A DNA stretch of 14,986 nt from NCBI GenBank assembly GCA_964454355.1, contig CAYVTA010000053.1, positions 1 to 14,986 on the forward strand. Reading direction: 5' to 3'. The notes beneath the pieces are model-generated. The model saw only the letters and a program-made list of their open reading frames with translations, ran no database searches and was not told where the DNA came from. Made by a program: the position numbers and the translations under genes. This DNA comes from UBA1081 sp964454355. Lineage in GTDB: Bacteria > Bacillota > Clostridia > Oscillospirales > Acutalibacteraceae. Of the stretch, positions 1 to 7,350 are shown piece after piece (the first letter of the stretch is position 1; the number at the start of each line of letters is the position of its first letter).

Positions 1-20
1 ACAATTATATTTTGAGCCAT
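1..20 (-). CDS. partial gene, first codons only (runs off the left edge)
   Basis: Only the beginning is present: ATG at 20 followed by codons for AQNII, read toward the left edge. The AAAGGAG site 9 bases upstream supports a true start. By position after the tail-tip genes it could be a further fibre part, a small tail protein or the start of the lysis cassette. The six residues visible do not allow a function call. Confidence 0.6.
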
Positions 21-29
21 ATATAAAAT

Positions 30-36
30 CTCCTTT
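30..36 (-). promoter_or_regulatory. ribosome binding site of the partial left-edge gene
   Basis: AAAGGAG on the minus strand lies 9 bases before the ATG at 20 and overlaps the stop codon of the preceding gene (37-35). This good match is the main support for a real gene leaving the window on the left. Confidence 0.65.
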
Positions 37-358
37 AAAAAATTGATAAAACACCCGAATTGTATTCGAGTGTCACACTGTTTTTCCAACCATAGTCGTA
101 ATCTTCATCAGACTGTTTTGCCAGCACCTGACCTTCAGCACCGCCCGAAGGAACAGAAGCTATTCTCTCACCGTCATACATCAGATTGCCTTCATCATCT
201 TGACTGAATTTGGTGAGCACATCGTCCACCGACAGCACATCTCCATCCATCTTCAAGCCACTGCCGATTTCGACAGCCTTACCAATATTAACTACAGTGG
301 ATTCGACAGCTTCAGCTTCAAACATTACATCATTAACAACTTCCGCTTCAAGAATCAT
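35..358 (-). CDS. small tail-tip protein with fibre-type motifs
   Basis: A 107-residue protein. Residues 1-25 are acidic and Val-rich (MILEAEVVNDVMFEAEAVES). Then VEIGSGLKMDGDVLSVD (29-45) matches the 'kiGsgLkvd.dgvLsv' motif of phage fibres. GGAEGQVLAKQSDEDYDYGW (72-91) matches the 'GqvLtKtSd.dyd..W' motif that often precedes fibre shafts or chaperone parts. It is too short to be a fibre by itself and may be a collar, trimer-forming adaptor or shortened fibre. The ATG at 358 overlaps the previous stop as ATGA, with AAGGAG further upstream. The last codons overlap the ribosome site of the next gene. Function is inferred from motifs only. Confidence 0.72.
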   Translation of the reverse strand: MILEAEVVNDVMFEAEAVESTVVNIGKAVEIGSGLKMDGDVLSVDDVLTKFSQDDEGNLMYDGERIASVPSGGAEGQVLAKQSDEDYDYGWKNSVTLEYNSGVLSIF

Positions 359-693
359 TCCGTATCACTCCTTGTGAACAGTGTTGCGGTCGTTTTAATC
401 TTCAAAAGCTCGACAGGAACAACACTACCATCAGTGAATATTGGTCTAATGTCAAGCCACACGATAGAGTCTTCAGGAAAGAGGTCTGTTTCTTTTGGTG
501 TGAAATATAATAAATAAAGATCTTTTTCGGAATCGTATGTCACATCTTTTGCTTCAGAGCCATAAAGCTTTTCAATTATTTTATTGGAGTTTCGATTTTT
601 TGAAAATCTGAATAAAAATTGAATTTTTTCGACAAATTCATTATTAAGATTTTTAATTCTTATTTTTAAAACGCAAGAAGTTAAAGGTTTCAT
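355..693 (-). CDS. small tail-tip / baseplate accessory protein, unknown function
   Basis: A 112-residue protein between the fibre gene and another small tail gene. It starts MKPLTSCVLKIRIKNL and is predicted from pattern to be beta-rich: strands KIQFLFRFS, DVTYDSEKDLYLLYFTP, IVWLDIRPIFTDGSVVP and VELLKIKTTATLF. The run 'Y-x-LYFTPKETDLFPEDSIVWLDIRP' looks like the 'v.LTqeET..f..g.v.iqvR' text seen in small proteins next to clostridial phage fibres, whose role is not settled. It may be an adaptor that helps attach or fold the fibre. The start at 693 is set by AAGGGG; a TTG at 720 is the alternative. Its stop overlaps the next start as ATGA. Confidence 0.7.
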   Translation of the reverse strand: MKPLTSCVLKIRIKNLNNEFVEKIQFLFRFSKNRNSNKIIEKLYGSEAKDVTYDSEKDLYLLYFTPKETDLFPEDSIVWLDIRPIFTDGSVVPVELLKIKTTATLFTRSDTE

Positions 694-701
694 ATCAACA
701 G

Positions 702-707
702 CCCCTT
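702..707 (-). promoter_or_regulatory. ribosome binding site that sets the start at 693
   Basis: AAGGGG on the minus strand lies 8 bases before the ATG at 693. The same frame also has a TTG at 720, but this site would lie inside the coding stretch and the TTG would overlap the fibre gene end. The ATG is therefore preferred. Confidence 0.7.
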
Positions 708-710
708 GTT

Positions 711-2477
711 TTATTCGCAAATGTATGTGAATGATATATATGCCATAGTTTTAGAACTCTCTCCGCTTAAACCTAATGTGAATCGTCCATTATTTGTAAG
801 CAAACATAAACCATTTAATTGATTTCCTGAGCTTACATCAAATGCTATAACATTTGGCAAATATACATTAAGTACAGGTCTGTATTTTTCAGCAACCGTA
901 AAAAGATAGCCCGGAACAATCACATTAAAATAAGCATCAGCAAATTCTCCAGATATGCCAATCGTGCCATTAATGACATTTCCTGCTTTTGTAACTTGAA
1001 AAACTGGTATATTCATGTTTTCAAAATCAAAAGAATCACTCCATGTGCCGAAGTCCTCAGTGATATCAATAATTTCCGTATCAGTTTCAGATCCCGAATT
1101 ATCAAGCTTCCATGCACTCCAAACGGTATTGTCATCATTAAGTGTGTATATACCTATTCTTGAAGCTGACGGATAAGTCAAGTCTAATTCAGGATTAGAA
1201 AACGGATATGCAGTCTGTCGTGAATATATTACAGGATCTTCTGAATCGGTCCATTTAAAATTTCGTGTTGAAATAAAAACAACAGGTACATCTTCGCCAT
1301 AAAGATAGTATAATTCTGTATTCTGTTCTTCACTAATAGACGTGATTCCCGAGTACATGTTATTCTCAGTAATCAAATCATCAAGAGAAACATCTGAATA
1401 CAATCCTACATCGTCTGTCTCGATATCAGATTTATCAATAATACTGATATGCCATTCGCTCCACTCAGCATCGCCGAGTTTTGAACGTGTTGCAACAGGT
1501 GCTGTTTTACCGTCCGAAACATCAGATATTACAGGGTATGCGACCTGCACCGCCCTCTTTGTTCCAAGCGTTGAAACATAAACGCTGCAAAAGGCTGCTT
1601 CTGCCTTGCCCTCAAATAATTCATATAATTCGGAATTAACATCTGAACTGAGCAGAATTAAACAGACATGTGTATTATGGTCTGTGTTAAAATCATCAAT
1701 TGAAGAACTGCCCGAATACCATGTTGAGAAGTAATGCGTTTCAATTAACTGCAAAATCGCTTCTTCAGTAATATCAGATTGTGCAGAACTTGACCAACTG
1801 CCCCACTCAGCATCGCCGACCTTCGAGCGTGTTACAATGGGCGTTGTGCTGCCGTCCGTAATTATCGGATAAACAATCTGCATTAAATACAGCGTGTTGC
1901 TTTTTGTAAATGAAAAAGTCGTTAAAAAGCCTAATGAAGCTTTTTTTTCAAACTTTTCATAAAGCTCAGCATTGTATTCGTCCGACAGCGTGACAACGGT
2001 TGAATACATGTTTAATGCTTCAGTCATGTCATCAAGCGATATATTCTGATTGTCTGTAGTTGTCAGCAGAAGATTATAGATCAGCTGTGAAAGTTCAATC
2101 TTTCCTGCAAGAGAATACTCAAGTCCTGTGTCGCCGAGAGTGAATATACCACCTGTCAACTGCACCTTATCAATTTCTTTATTTAAATTAACATAAAGAA
2201 ACTTGCCGATATCGCTCTTCGAAAGCTCCGGTGAAACGCTTAAAGTTCCGTCTTCGCTTACGGATAAATCAGTTCCGATTTTAATACCGCCGAGCGTTTC
2301 GGCAGTGGCAATCGGCAGTGTGTACGATGTCGATTCGGAAGAACTGCCGCTTGAACTGCCATCAATTTGCCCCAGCTCTTCATTCAAAATTTTAATAGAT
2401 TCAACAATAGCAGCTCTCAAGTCTTTTCCGTAAATCGCTGTTTCTATCGTTGAAAGAAGTTCAGCAATTGTTGCCAT
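711..2477 (-). CDS. tail fibre / receptor-binding protein with three knob-like repeats
   Basis: A 588-residue probable host-binding protein. Residues 1-36 (MATIAELLSTIETAIYGKDL and on) form the helix common at the start of Bacillota phage baseplate proteins. A Ser-rich linker (40-51) leads to LPIATAETLGGIKIGTDLSV (54-73), the LGGIKIG motif of phage fibres. Three degenerate repeats follow (147-228, 259-342, 364-456), each running from a [SL]-[LI]-DD start through 'N-ELY' to a Trp-x-x-Trp end; the first two carry RSK-GDAEW. The layout resembles pyocin-knob domains. The last 120 residues form a beta-rich tip (GTWSDSFDFENMNIP to FTYICE). The ATG at 2477 follows AAAGGTG, one base after the Tal stop. 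The receptor is unknown; the repeats suggest binding to surface glycans, which is inference. Confidence 0.8.
   Translation of the reverse strand: MATIAELLSTIETAIYGKDLRAAIVESIKILNEELGQIDGSSSGSSSESTSYTLPIATAETLGGIKIGTDLSVSEDGTLSVSPELSKSDIGKFLYVNLNKEIDKVQLTGGIFTLGDTGLEYSLAGKIELSQLIYNLLLTTTDNQNISLDDMTEALNMYSTVVTLSDEYNAELYEKFEKKASLGFLTTFSFTKSNTLYLMQIVYPIITDGSTTPIVTRSKVGDAEWGSWSSSAQSDITEEAILQLIETHYFSTWYSGSSSIDDFNTDHNTHVCLILLSSDVNSELYELFEGKAEAAFCSVYVSTLGTKRAVQVAYPVISDVSDGKTAPVATRSKLGDAEWSEWHISIIDKSDIETDDVGLYSDVSLDDLITENNMYSGITSISEEQNTELYYLYGEDVPVVFISTRNFKWTDSEDPVIYSRQTAYPFSNPELDLTYPSASRIGIYTLNDDNTVWSAWKLDNSGSETDTEIIDITEDFGTWSDSFDFENMNIPVFQVTKAGNVINGTIGISGEFADAYFNVIVPGYLFTVAEKYRPVLNVYLPNVIAFDVSSGNQLNGLCLLTNNGRFTLGLSGESSKTMAYISFTYICE
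1110..2039 (-). repeat. three tandem knob-like domain repeats within the fibre gene
   Basis: Three repeat units lie inside the fibre gene. Their Trp-x-x-Trp ends fall at residues 225-228, 339-342 and 453-456, exactly 114 codons (342 bases) apart. The DNA of units 1 and 2 is still alike: CCACTCAGCATCGCCGA occurs identically at plus-strand 1461 and 1803. Unit 3 is much more diverged, has WSAW in place of the RSK-GDAEW block, and is longer. This points to duplication followed by divergence. Confidence 0.75.
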
Positions 2478-2478
2478 T

Positions 2479-3537
2479 TTAAATCACCTTTCTTTTAATT
2501 AAATCCGTGAGTGTGTTTCTCGTATATCCGAATATCACTTTGCTGTTCTGAGCGTTCAGAAGGTCAATGCTTTTCTTTGAACAAAGAAAATAATCATCAA
2601 TTCCGTGTGGGGGCGAAACCACCTTATAGTAATTCCCGACAAAAAGAGAGCTTATATCAATATTCAGCAGATGCATTTCAACTGCCGTAAGCTCTAATGT
2701 CAGAGCTTGAGCTATTCCGCTGTTCAAATCTGCTGTTGCAACGGTGAGCAGTTCGGCAGGTGTTGTGATACCGTCGAACTTCTTCGCTTTACACACTCTG
2801 CCGAATACGTTAATTCCCTGAGAGCTTTCAATATAATCATTACCATTGTTAACACCGGAGATAGTAATTCCGTCTTCGCCGTAGGGAACAAGCACCGTGT
2901 AAACGTTAGCAGCATTAAGGAATTTTTGAAGATCAAGCAGATTTTGACCGAATTTAACGGCTGTACCGGGAACTTCAACACCCGAATTTAGCGTGTAATC
3001 AATGTAATTTGTATTGCCTACACGTCGGTGCTTTATATATCCACCGTAAGCTCCTATAAGTTTACTGAAAAGCACATCATGCGTACTTGAGTAATCGTAT
3101 TCAAGCTCGATGTTCAAGCCGTCGGTCACTTCTCCGACCTTAAACTGCTTATATTCTTCAACCTGCGAGTTGTATTCGGCTATCACATATGAAATAAATT
3201 CATTTGCAGTCATTCCACTGACTGTTGCAGGTCGAGCTACGGCATCGTTGAGATAGTCCAGGAAACCGTTACACTTGATCTTATTATTTCTGTAAAAATC
3301 AGAATTCTGATCTATCGGTCGTCCTCTGAACAGCTCTGCAGAGCTGTCAGTAAGAACGATCTGAGAGGTCAGATTGTTTATGCCGTCACACATCTGATTT
3401 GTCGGCGGAATTGTAAATTCAAGTTTATCCGAGCAATTAAGCTCCTGTGTCAACGTTCCCGAAACGATCTTCTTTGTCACAGACACTGTATCAACAGGGC
3501 GGTGTATTGTTATCCCATCAGATTGTAGTAAATACAT
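2479..3537 (-). CDS. tail-associated protein, prophage endopeptidase tail (Tal-like)
   Basis: A 352-residue protein of the tip baseplate hub, related to gp27-like cores. The signature region is ELFRGRPIDQNSDFYRNNKI followed by KCNGFLDYLNDAVARP (about 69-104), matching the 'fkGRv...dfy....v.ceG.LayLnDs' pattern of the endopeptidase-tail family. Then comes a hub part with FSKLIGAYGGYIKHR, TAVKFGQNLLDL and VLVPYGEDG. It ends soon after the hub fold. Many relatives extend into a C-terminal peptidase, lysozyme or fibre; this one is short and none is seen, so cell-wall cutting activity is doubtful despite the family name. The ATG at 3537 follows GGAGGTG with an 8-base gap. It lies between the distal tail and fibre genes. 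Confidence 0.82.
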   Translation of the reverse strand: MYLLQSDGITIHRPVDTVSVTKKIVSGTLTQELNCSDKLEFTIPPTNQMCDGINNLTSQIVLTDSSAELFRGRPIDQNSDFYRNNKIKCNGFLDYLNDAVARPATVSGMTANEFISYVIAEYNSQVEEYKQFKVGEVTDGLNIELEYDYSSTHDVLFSKLIGAYGGYIKHRRVGNTNYIDYTLNSGVEVPGTAVKFGQNLLDLQKFLNAANVYTVLVPYGEDGITISGVNNGNDYIESSQGINVFGRVCKAKKFDGITTPAELLTVATADLNSGIAQALTLELTAVEMHLLNIDISSLFVGNYYKVVSPPHGIDDYFLCSKKSIDLLNAQNSKVIFGYTRNTLTDLIKRKVI

Positions 3538-4244
3538 TACAACACACCTCCACGATAGAGAATCGAAACAGTGCCTGTACCTTTAAACAGCAGAGTATTC
3601 CGTCCTTCGCGAATTATAATATTATCTGAACCTGCAGGTAAATCATAAGTCGAACCTTCAAACTGAACAGTTAAAGAAGAACCTGACGATACACTGAATG
3701 TGGGGACAACGGGCATTTTTGTACCGATTATCGTATAAGAAAGTTCACCGTCAACTTCAATGTTGCTGTAATCTCGAATTATACCGACATCGAAATTAAA
3801 AGGATCCCACTCCCATGATTGCAGTGAATGAAAGCGTTCGTACTTAAAGGGAAAAACATCGCTTGTAATCGTAATAAGCATATATGTTTCATGCTTATCA
3901 ATCGCCGATATCACCGAACGACCTTGCCAATAATAAGCAGGGTCTGTATCAAAACGAAGTTGACCTGTCATTCCGTCAAGAATTTGAGAAACATCACTGA
4001 TGATAAGATCCCACTGTTTAGGTTTTGCACGAACAATGTATCTTTCAGTGATGGTTCTGTTCTCATAAGTTGGATATTCCGTCAGAGCTTCTGTGAGGTC
4101 AATAACGCCGTTTGTTCCGGGGTTATCAACTATTATTGTTTTAACAACAGGCGGTGAAATAAGAGGACGGGAGACTCTTATAAGCCCGAAATCATTAAAA
4201 GAATGATGTTCAACAGTGCCGATTATGTATGTTGTGCCGTCCAT
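3537..4244 (-). CDS. distal tail protein (Dit-like)
   Basis: A 235-residue protein directly after the tape measure, the place of the Dit hub that closes the tube end and carries the tip. The N-terminal part (1 to about 130) is beta-rich with the ring-forming segment, including TYENRTITERYIVRA and a LDGMTGQLRFDTDPAYYWQGR stretch (about 89-109) with the D-P-x-Y-x-x-G-R text usual for these hubs. The C-terminal part (about 170-235) is a beta-sandwich: VVPTFSVSSGSSLTVQFEG, then LPAGSDNIIIREGRNTLLFKG and ILYRGGVL. The ATG at 4244 follows AGGGGG with a 7-base gap. Its stop shares a base with the next start (TAATG). The assignment is good on order and fold pattern. Confidence 0.78.
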   Translation of the reverse strand: MDGTTYIIGTVEHHSFNDFGLIRVSRPLISPPVVKTIIVDNPGTNGVIDLTEALTEYPTYENRTITERYIVRAKPKQWDLIISDVSQILDGMTGQLRFDTDPAYYWQGRSVISAIDKHETYMLITITSDVFPFKYERFHSLQSWEWDPFNFDVGIIRDYSNIEVDGELSYTIIGTKMPVVPTFSVSSGSSLTVQFEGSTYDLPAGSDNIIIREGRNTLLFKGTGTVSILYRGGVL

Positions 4245-4248
4245 TTAT

Positions 4249-6741
4249 TTACCCCCTTTGCTTTTCTGCAAGAATATATCCGAGCTGAGTATCGACTTGA
4301 TCAGCGATACCGCCGACAACAGCACCTGAATCCAATACTATGGGACGGTTGCTGTTTGCTGCAATTACAGTGAGCAATTCAATCATCTTGATCATAAGAT
4401 TATTGTCTGTGCTTGATACCTGTGAATATGTCATAGCGGTCATCTGTGCCGAAGGCTGAGCAGCAGCAATCTGACCGTCAATTCGTCCGACATCGAAATT
4501 TAATGATTTATTCATTTGGTCACGAAGTTTATATTCGTTTTCTTGAATGCCCTGTACAAATAAATCAATCATATCGGGAGAATACGTATGGAAGTTTGAA
4601 AGTGGTCCTTCTTTGGGCTCGGAAAATCCTAAGAAATCTTTAACAGTCTGAGCAACATCTGAAACTTTATTTTTAAGATCCTGCCATTTTGCTGTGATAC
4701 CGTCGATGAAATTCTGAATCATATCTTTGCCCCATGTTTTTGCATCGGCAATTTTATCGGTGAATCCGCTTTTTACTTTATCAACAATATCTTTTCCCGT
4801 TTGAATTATCGAACCAAAGCGACTTACAACACCTTCGATGAGTGTCATAATAAGTTCAATACCCGCCTCCAATATTAATGGTAGGCATTGAATGATTGCA
4901 GAGATTAAATTTGCTATGATAATCGGAATTTTATCGACTATTTTAGGGATAGATTTAACCAATCCGTCAGCAAGTGCAAGAATAATCTGCAATGCGGCAT
5001 CTATCAAACCAACAAGCGTATCAGGATTAGTCAGTGTTTCAACAATCTGGAGCACTACATCAACGATTGTAGGAATTAACTCAGGGATACTGTCAGCAAG
5101 TCCATTTGCAAGGGAAATTATTATCTCAAGAGCTGTAGTCAATAGTAACGGCAAACTATCAACAATGCCGTTTATGAGCGTGGTTATCAGTTCAATTGCG
5201 ATCTGAACTAATTCTGATGCGTTTTGACTCAAACCATTACATAAAGACGAAACTATGTTAATAGCTGAAGTTGTAAGCTTAGGTAATACCGATTCAATAA
5301 GTCCCGGCAGGGCATCGACAATTTTTGGAACGAGTTCATCAACGAGTTTCGCCGCACCATTCAGAGCGATTTCAATTCTTGGCAGAAGATTGTCACCGAC
5401 TGTTGAAACGGAATCGACGAAATTATCAATAAGCTGATCGAAGTTTGCATTTTCGTCAGCGATTCCCGTTACAAGGTTGCCCCAAGCGGATTTCATAGAA
5501 GAAACAGAGCCTGATATGGTCGTACTGGCTTCTCGTGCTGTCGTACCGGTAATATCCATTTCAGTTTGAACAACATGAATTGCATCTATAATGTCCGAAT
5601 ATGAAGAAAGGTCATATTTAACGCCTGAGATTTTCTGTGCATCAGAAAGCAAGCGTTCCATCTCTGTTTTCGTGCCGCCATAGCCCAATTTAAGGTTATC
5701 AAGAAGTGTGTACTGACCTTTTGCAAAGCCGGCATAAGCTGATTTCAGCGATTCTATGTCGCTACCCATCTTGTTTGCGTTATCACTCATGTCGGTGATA
5801 GCCATGTCAGCCTTTTCAGCTGCGGCGGCAGTATCGTTGTTAAGCGACTGCAACAATGATGCTGAGAAACCTGTTACGGTTTCCATATATTCATTAGCAG
5901 AGAGACCCGCAGTCTTATATGCATCGTTTGCATATTCCGTGACCTTATCTGAACTCTCTTTAAACAGCGTTTCAACACCGCCGATAAGCTGTTCGTACTC
6001 TGCATATCCTTCGATTGCAGATTTTGTTAACGCAACAATAGCTGTACTTGCAGCCGTTATTGCCGCCGTAGCTGCCGCAATCCCTACCTTTGCAACATTT
6101 CCGATTTTACCTAAAACGTCACCAAAGTTCGATGTCTTTTCTTCAGCATTCTCAGTTTCTTCAGAGAAATCCGACAGTTCTTTTTCAGCAGCTTCAACAG
6201 ATTCTTTATAATCGTCCATATCGGAGCTGTCCAACTCTTTATTAAGACCTATCAAATCCGTTTTTGCGGTGTTGAGTGACTTTTGCCATGTATCCATGGT
6301 AGATCTACTTGATTTGACCGCTTTAGCTACATCATCATAACCTTTTTGGGCTTCATCAAGTGATTTCTGAGCTGCTTTTGCTTCGTCGGAATTTTCTCCG
6401 AATTCGGCGGAGACCTTTTCAAGCTCTTTTCGGGCATCAGAGAGCTTTGCTTCCATTTTCGGAAGCAGTTCGGTATTTTCAGAATAAGCTTTTTTAGCAT
6501 TTTCAAGAGCTGTTTCAAGAGTGCTGATTTTTGATTTTTGCTCTTCAATCTGCTTTGATAGTACTTTTTGCTTTGCGGTCAAAGCTTCCTGAGAGTCAGC
6601 ATTATCGGCAAATTCAGCCGTAACAAGCTTCATCTCTGTTTTCAGAACGGATAAATTGCTGTTAATGTCGCTGACAGCCTGTTTAAACGCTTTTTCGCCG
6701 TCTATGGCGATGCCTGCCGAAATAGTTTTCTTACTGCTCAA
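4249..6741 (-). CDS. tail tape measure protein
   Basis: An 830-residue protein that sets tail length and is released with DNA at infection. Order: a charged coiled-coil region (about 20-205), an Ala-rich hydrophobic stretch (216-239, IAAATAAITAASTAIVAL), the conserved tape measure core (240-425) with YEQLIGGVETLF, TVTGFSASLLQSL and KSAYAGFAKGQYTLLDNL, then hydrophobic helical repeats (about 465-640), and a C-terminal part with FLGFSEPKEGPLSNFHTYSP (703-722), a frequent tape measure motif. The start is TTG at 6741: a stop lies directly upstream in frame, and GGAG is 9 bases before. TTGA overlaps the frameshift product stop. No peptidase or lysozyme domain is seen. By the usual rule of about 1.5 angstrom per residue, the tail would be roughly 120 nm long. 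Confidence 0.95.
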   Translation of the reverse strand: MSSKKTISAGIAIDGEKAFKQAVSDINSNLSVLKTEMKLVTAEFADNADSQEALTAKQKVLSKQIEEQKSKISTLETALENAKKAYSENTELLPKMEAKLSDARKELEKVSAEFGENSDEAKAAQKSLDEAQKGYDDVAKAVKSSRSTMDTWQKSLNTAKTDLIGLNKELDSSDMDDYKESVEAAEKELSDFSEETENAEEKTSNFGDVLGKIGNVAKVGIAAATAAITAASTAIVALTKSAIEGYAEYEQLIGGVETLFKESSDKVTEYANDAYKTAGLSANEYMETVTGFSASLLQSLNNDTAAAAEKADMAITDMSDNANKMGSDIESLKSAYAGFAKGQYTLLDNLKLGYGGTKTEMERLLSDAQKISGVKYDLSSYSDIIDAIHVVQTEMDITGTTAREASTTISGSVSSMKSAWGNLVTGIADENANFDQLIDNFVDSVSTVGDNLLPRIEIALNGAAKLVDELVPKIVDALPGLIESVLPKLTTSAINIVSSLCNGLSQNASELVQIAIELITTLINGIVDSLPLLLTTALEIIISLANGLADSIPELIPTIVDVVLQIVETLTNPDTLVGLIDAALQIILALADGLVKSIPKIVDKIPIIIANLISAIIQCLPLILEAGIELIMTLIEGVVSRFGSIIQTGKDIVDKVKSGFTDKIADAKTWGKDMIQNFIDGITAKWQDLKNKVSDVAQTVKDFLGFSEPKEGPLSNFHTYSPDMIDLFVQGIQENEYKLRDQMNKSLNFDVGRIDGQIAAAQPSAQMTAMTYSQVSSTDNNLMIKMIELLTVIAANSNRPIVLDSGAVVGGIADQVDTQLGYILAEKQRG

Positions 6742-6917
6742 TCATCATCACTCCAATCCTCAGTATTCTTTTTAATTCCGTGAAAGTAGCAATATTGCTG
6801 AAAAATACCGTGTATTTGCCGTATGGTCATCTTCCATACGGTTGATTCATCAAATCCGAGCAGGCACTTTCCGACAAAAAACCAATAGTCTATCGGAATT
6901 ACCGCCCGGTTAGTCAG
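6738..6917 (-). CDS. tail assembly chaperone, frameshift extension (gpT-like part)
   Basis: This 59-residue frame has no start of its own: the first ATG is at residue 30, and an in-frame stop lies just before the slippery site. Read through the -1 shift it begins LTNRAVIPIDYWFFVGK and ends NTEDWSDDD, giving a fusion of 197 residues with the upstream chaperone. The extension is compact and aromatic (YWFF, QQYCYFHG), unlike the acidic end it replaces. Its TGA overlaps the tape measure start as TTGA, so tape measure translation may be coupled to ribosomes that shifted. The layout equals the lambda gpG/gpGT system and its Bacillota counterparts. The long form should be a minor product; the ratio cannot be read from sequence. 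Confidence 0.8.
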   Translation of the reverse strand: MTNRAVIPIDYWFFVGKCLLGFDESTVWKMTIRQIHGIFQQYCYFHGIKKNTEDWSDDD

Positions 6918-7330
6918 TTTTTTTCTGATTCAGGTATTTCCGTAAGCTCTTCAAGCATCTCATCGGGAATATCATCACCGACAGTCTTTTCAGGCTCGGG
7001 TAAAGAAACTCCGAAGCACTTCGAGATAACTACCGCTAAACTGTTGATATCGTCAGCAGAAACTTTTCTGCCGACATACCGTTCGTCAACGTAGCTCCAT
7101 TTTTCATCCGAATCATCGTTATGATTGTCGATAGCTTCATTGACAAGAATAACAATGAGATGTTTAACCTGATCGAGTTTACCTAACGCATCATACACAT
7201 CTCCGAGACTGCCAAAATCCTTCTGAATCGCTTCCATGCAGTTAAGCGTAAGGGAAAGCTCGTATGTTCTGTTTCCGAGTGTAAGAGGGACTGTTTCTTT
7301 TTTTGCGGTACTGATAGGTATAGCATTCAT
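6914..7330 (-). CDS. tail assembly chaperone, short form (gpG-like)
   Basis: A 138-residue protein in the place of the tail assembly chaperone, just before the tape measure gene. The N-terminus has LTLGNRTYELSLTLNCMEAIQKDFG (about 16-40), the beta-hairpin plus helix start usual for Bacillota chaperones. A helix-rich middle (KHLIVILVNEAIDNH; DINSLAVVISKCFGV) and an acidic tail rich in Pro and Glu follow. The ATG at 7330 follows AAGGA. The reading frame ends GAA AAA AAC TGA, which places a perfect -1 slippery heptamer directly before the stop. Such chaperones coat the tape measure protein while the tube is built and are usually made in two lengths. The family resemblance is moderate; the frameshift signal is strong support. 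Confidence 0.85.
   Translation of the reverse strand: MNAIPISTAKKETVPLTLGNRTYELSLTLNCMEAIQKDFGSLGDVYDALGKLDQVKHLIVILVNEAIDNHNDDSDEKWSYVDERYVGRKVSADDINSLAVVISKCFGVSLPEPEKTVGDDIPDEMLEELTEIPESEKN
6917..6923 (-). promoter_or_regulatory. programmed -1 frameshift site A AAA AAC
   Basis: The heptamer A AAA AAC is in the correct phase for tandem -1 slippage (GA-A AAA AAC TGA) and abuts the stop codon of the chaperone gene. The -1 frame is closed by a TGA at 6932-6930, so a ribosome can enter it only inside a 13-base window that contains the heptamer. Downstream, CCGATA/TATTGG (about 6896-6882) could form a small hairpin about 21 bases after the heptamer, and ACC/GGT a very weak one closer in, so no strong stimulator is obvious. 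Confidence 0.85.
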
Positions 7331-7350
7331 TTTTCCTTAAGCTCCTTTAT

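Noticed and set aside
5756..6211. Plus-strand Ala/Ser-rich frame of 151 codons
   Set aside because: It is antisense to the conserved tape measure core and its composition is the mirror of Ala-rich coding sequence.
6327..6548. Lys-rich minus-strand frame inside the tape measure gene
   Set aside because: It is the shifted frame of the coiled-coil region; the tape measure protein itself is continuous and family-typical there.
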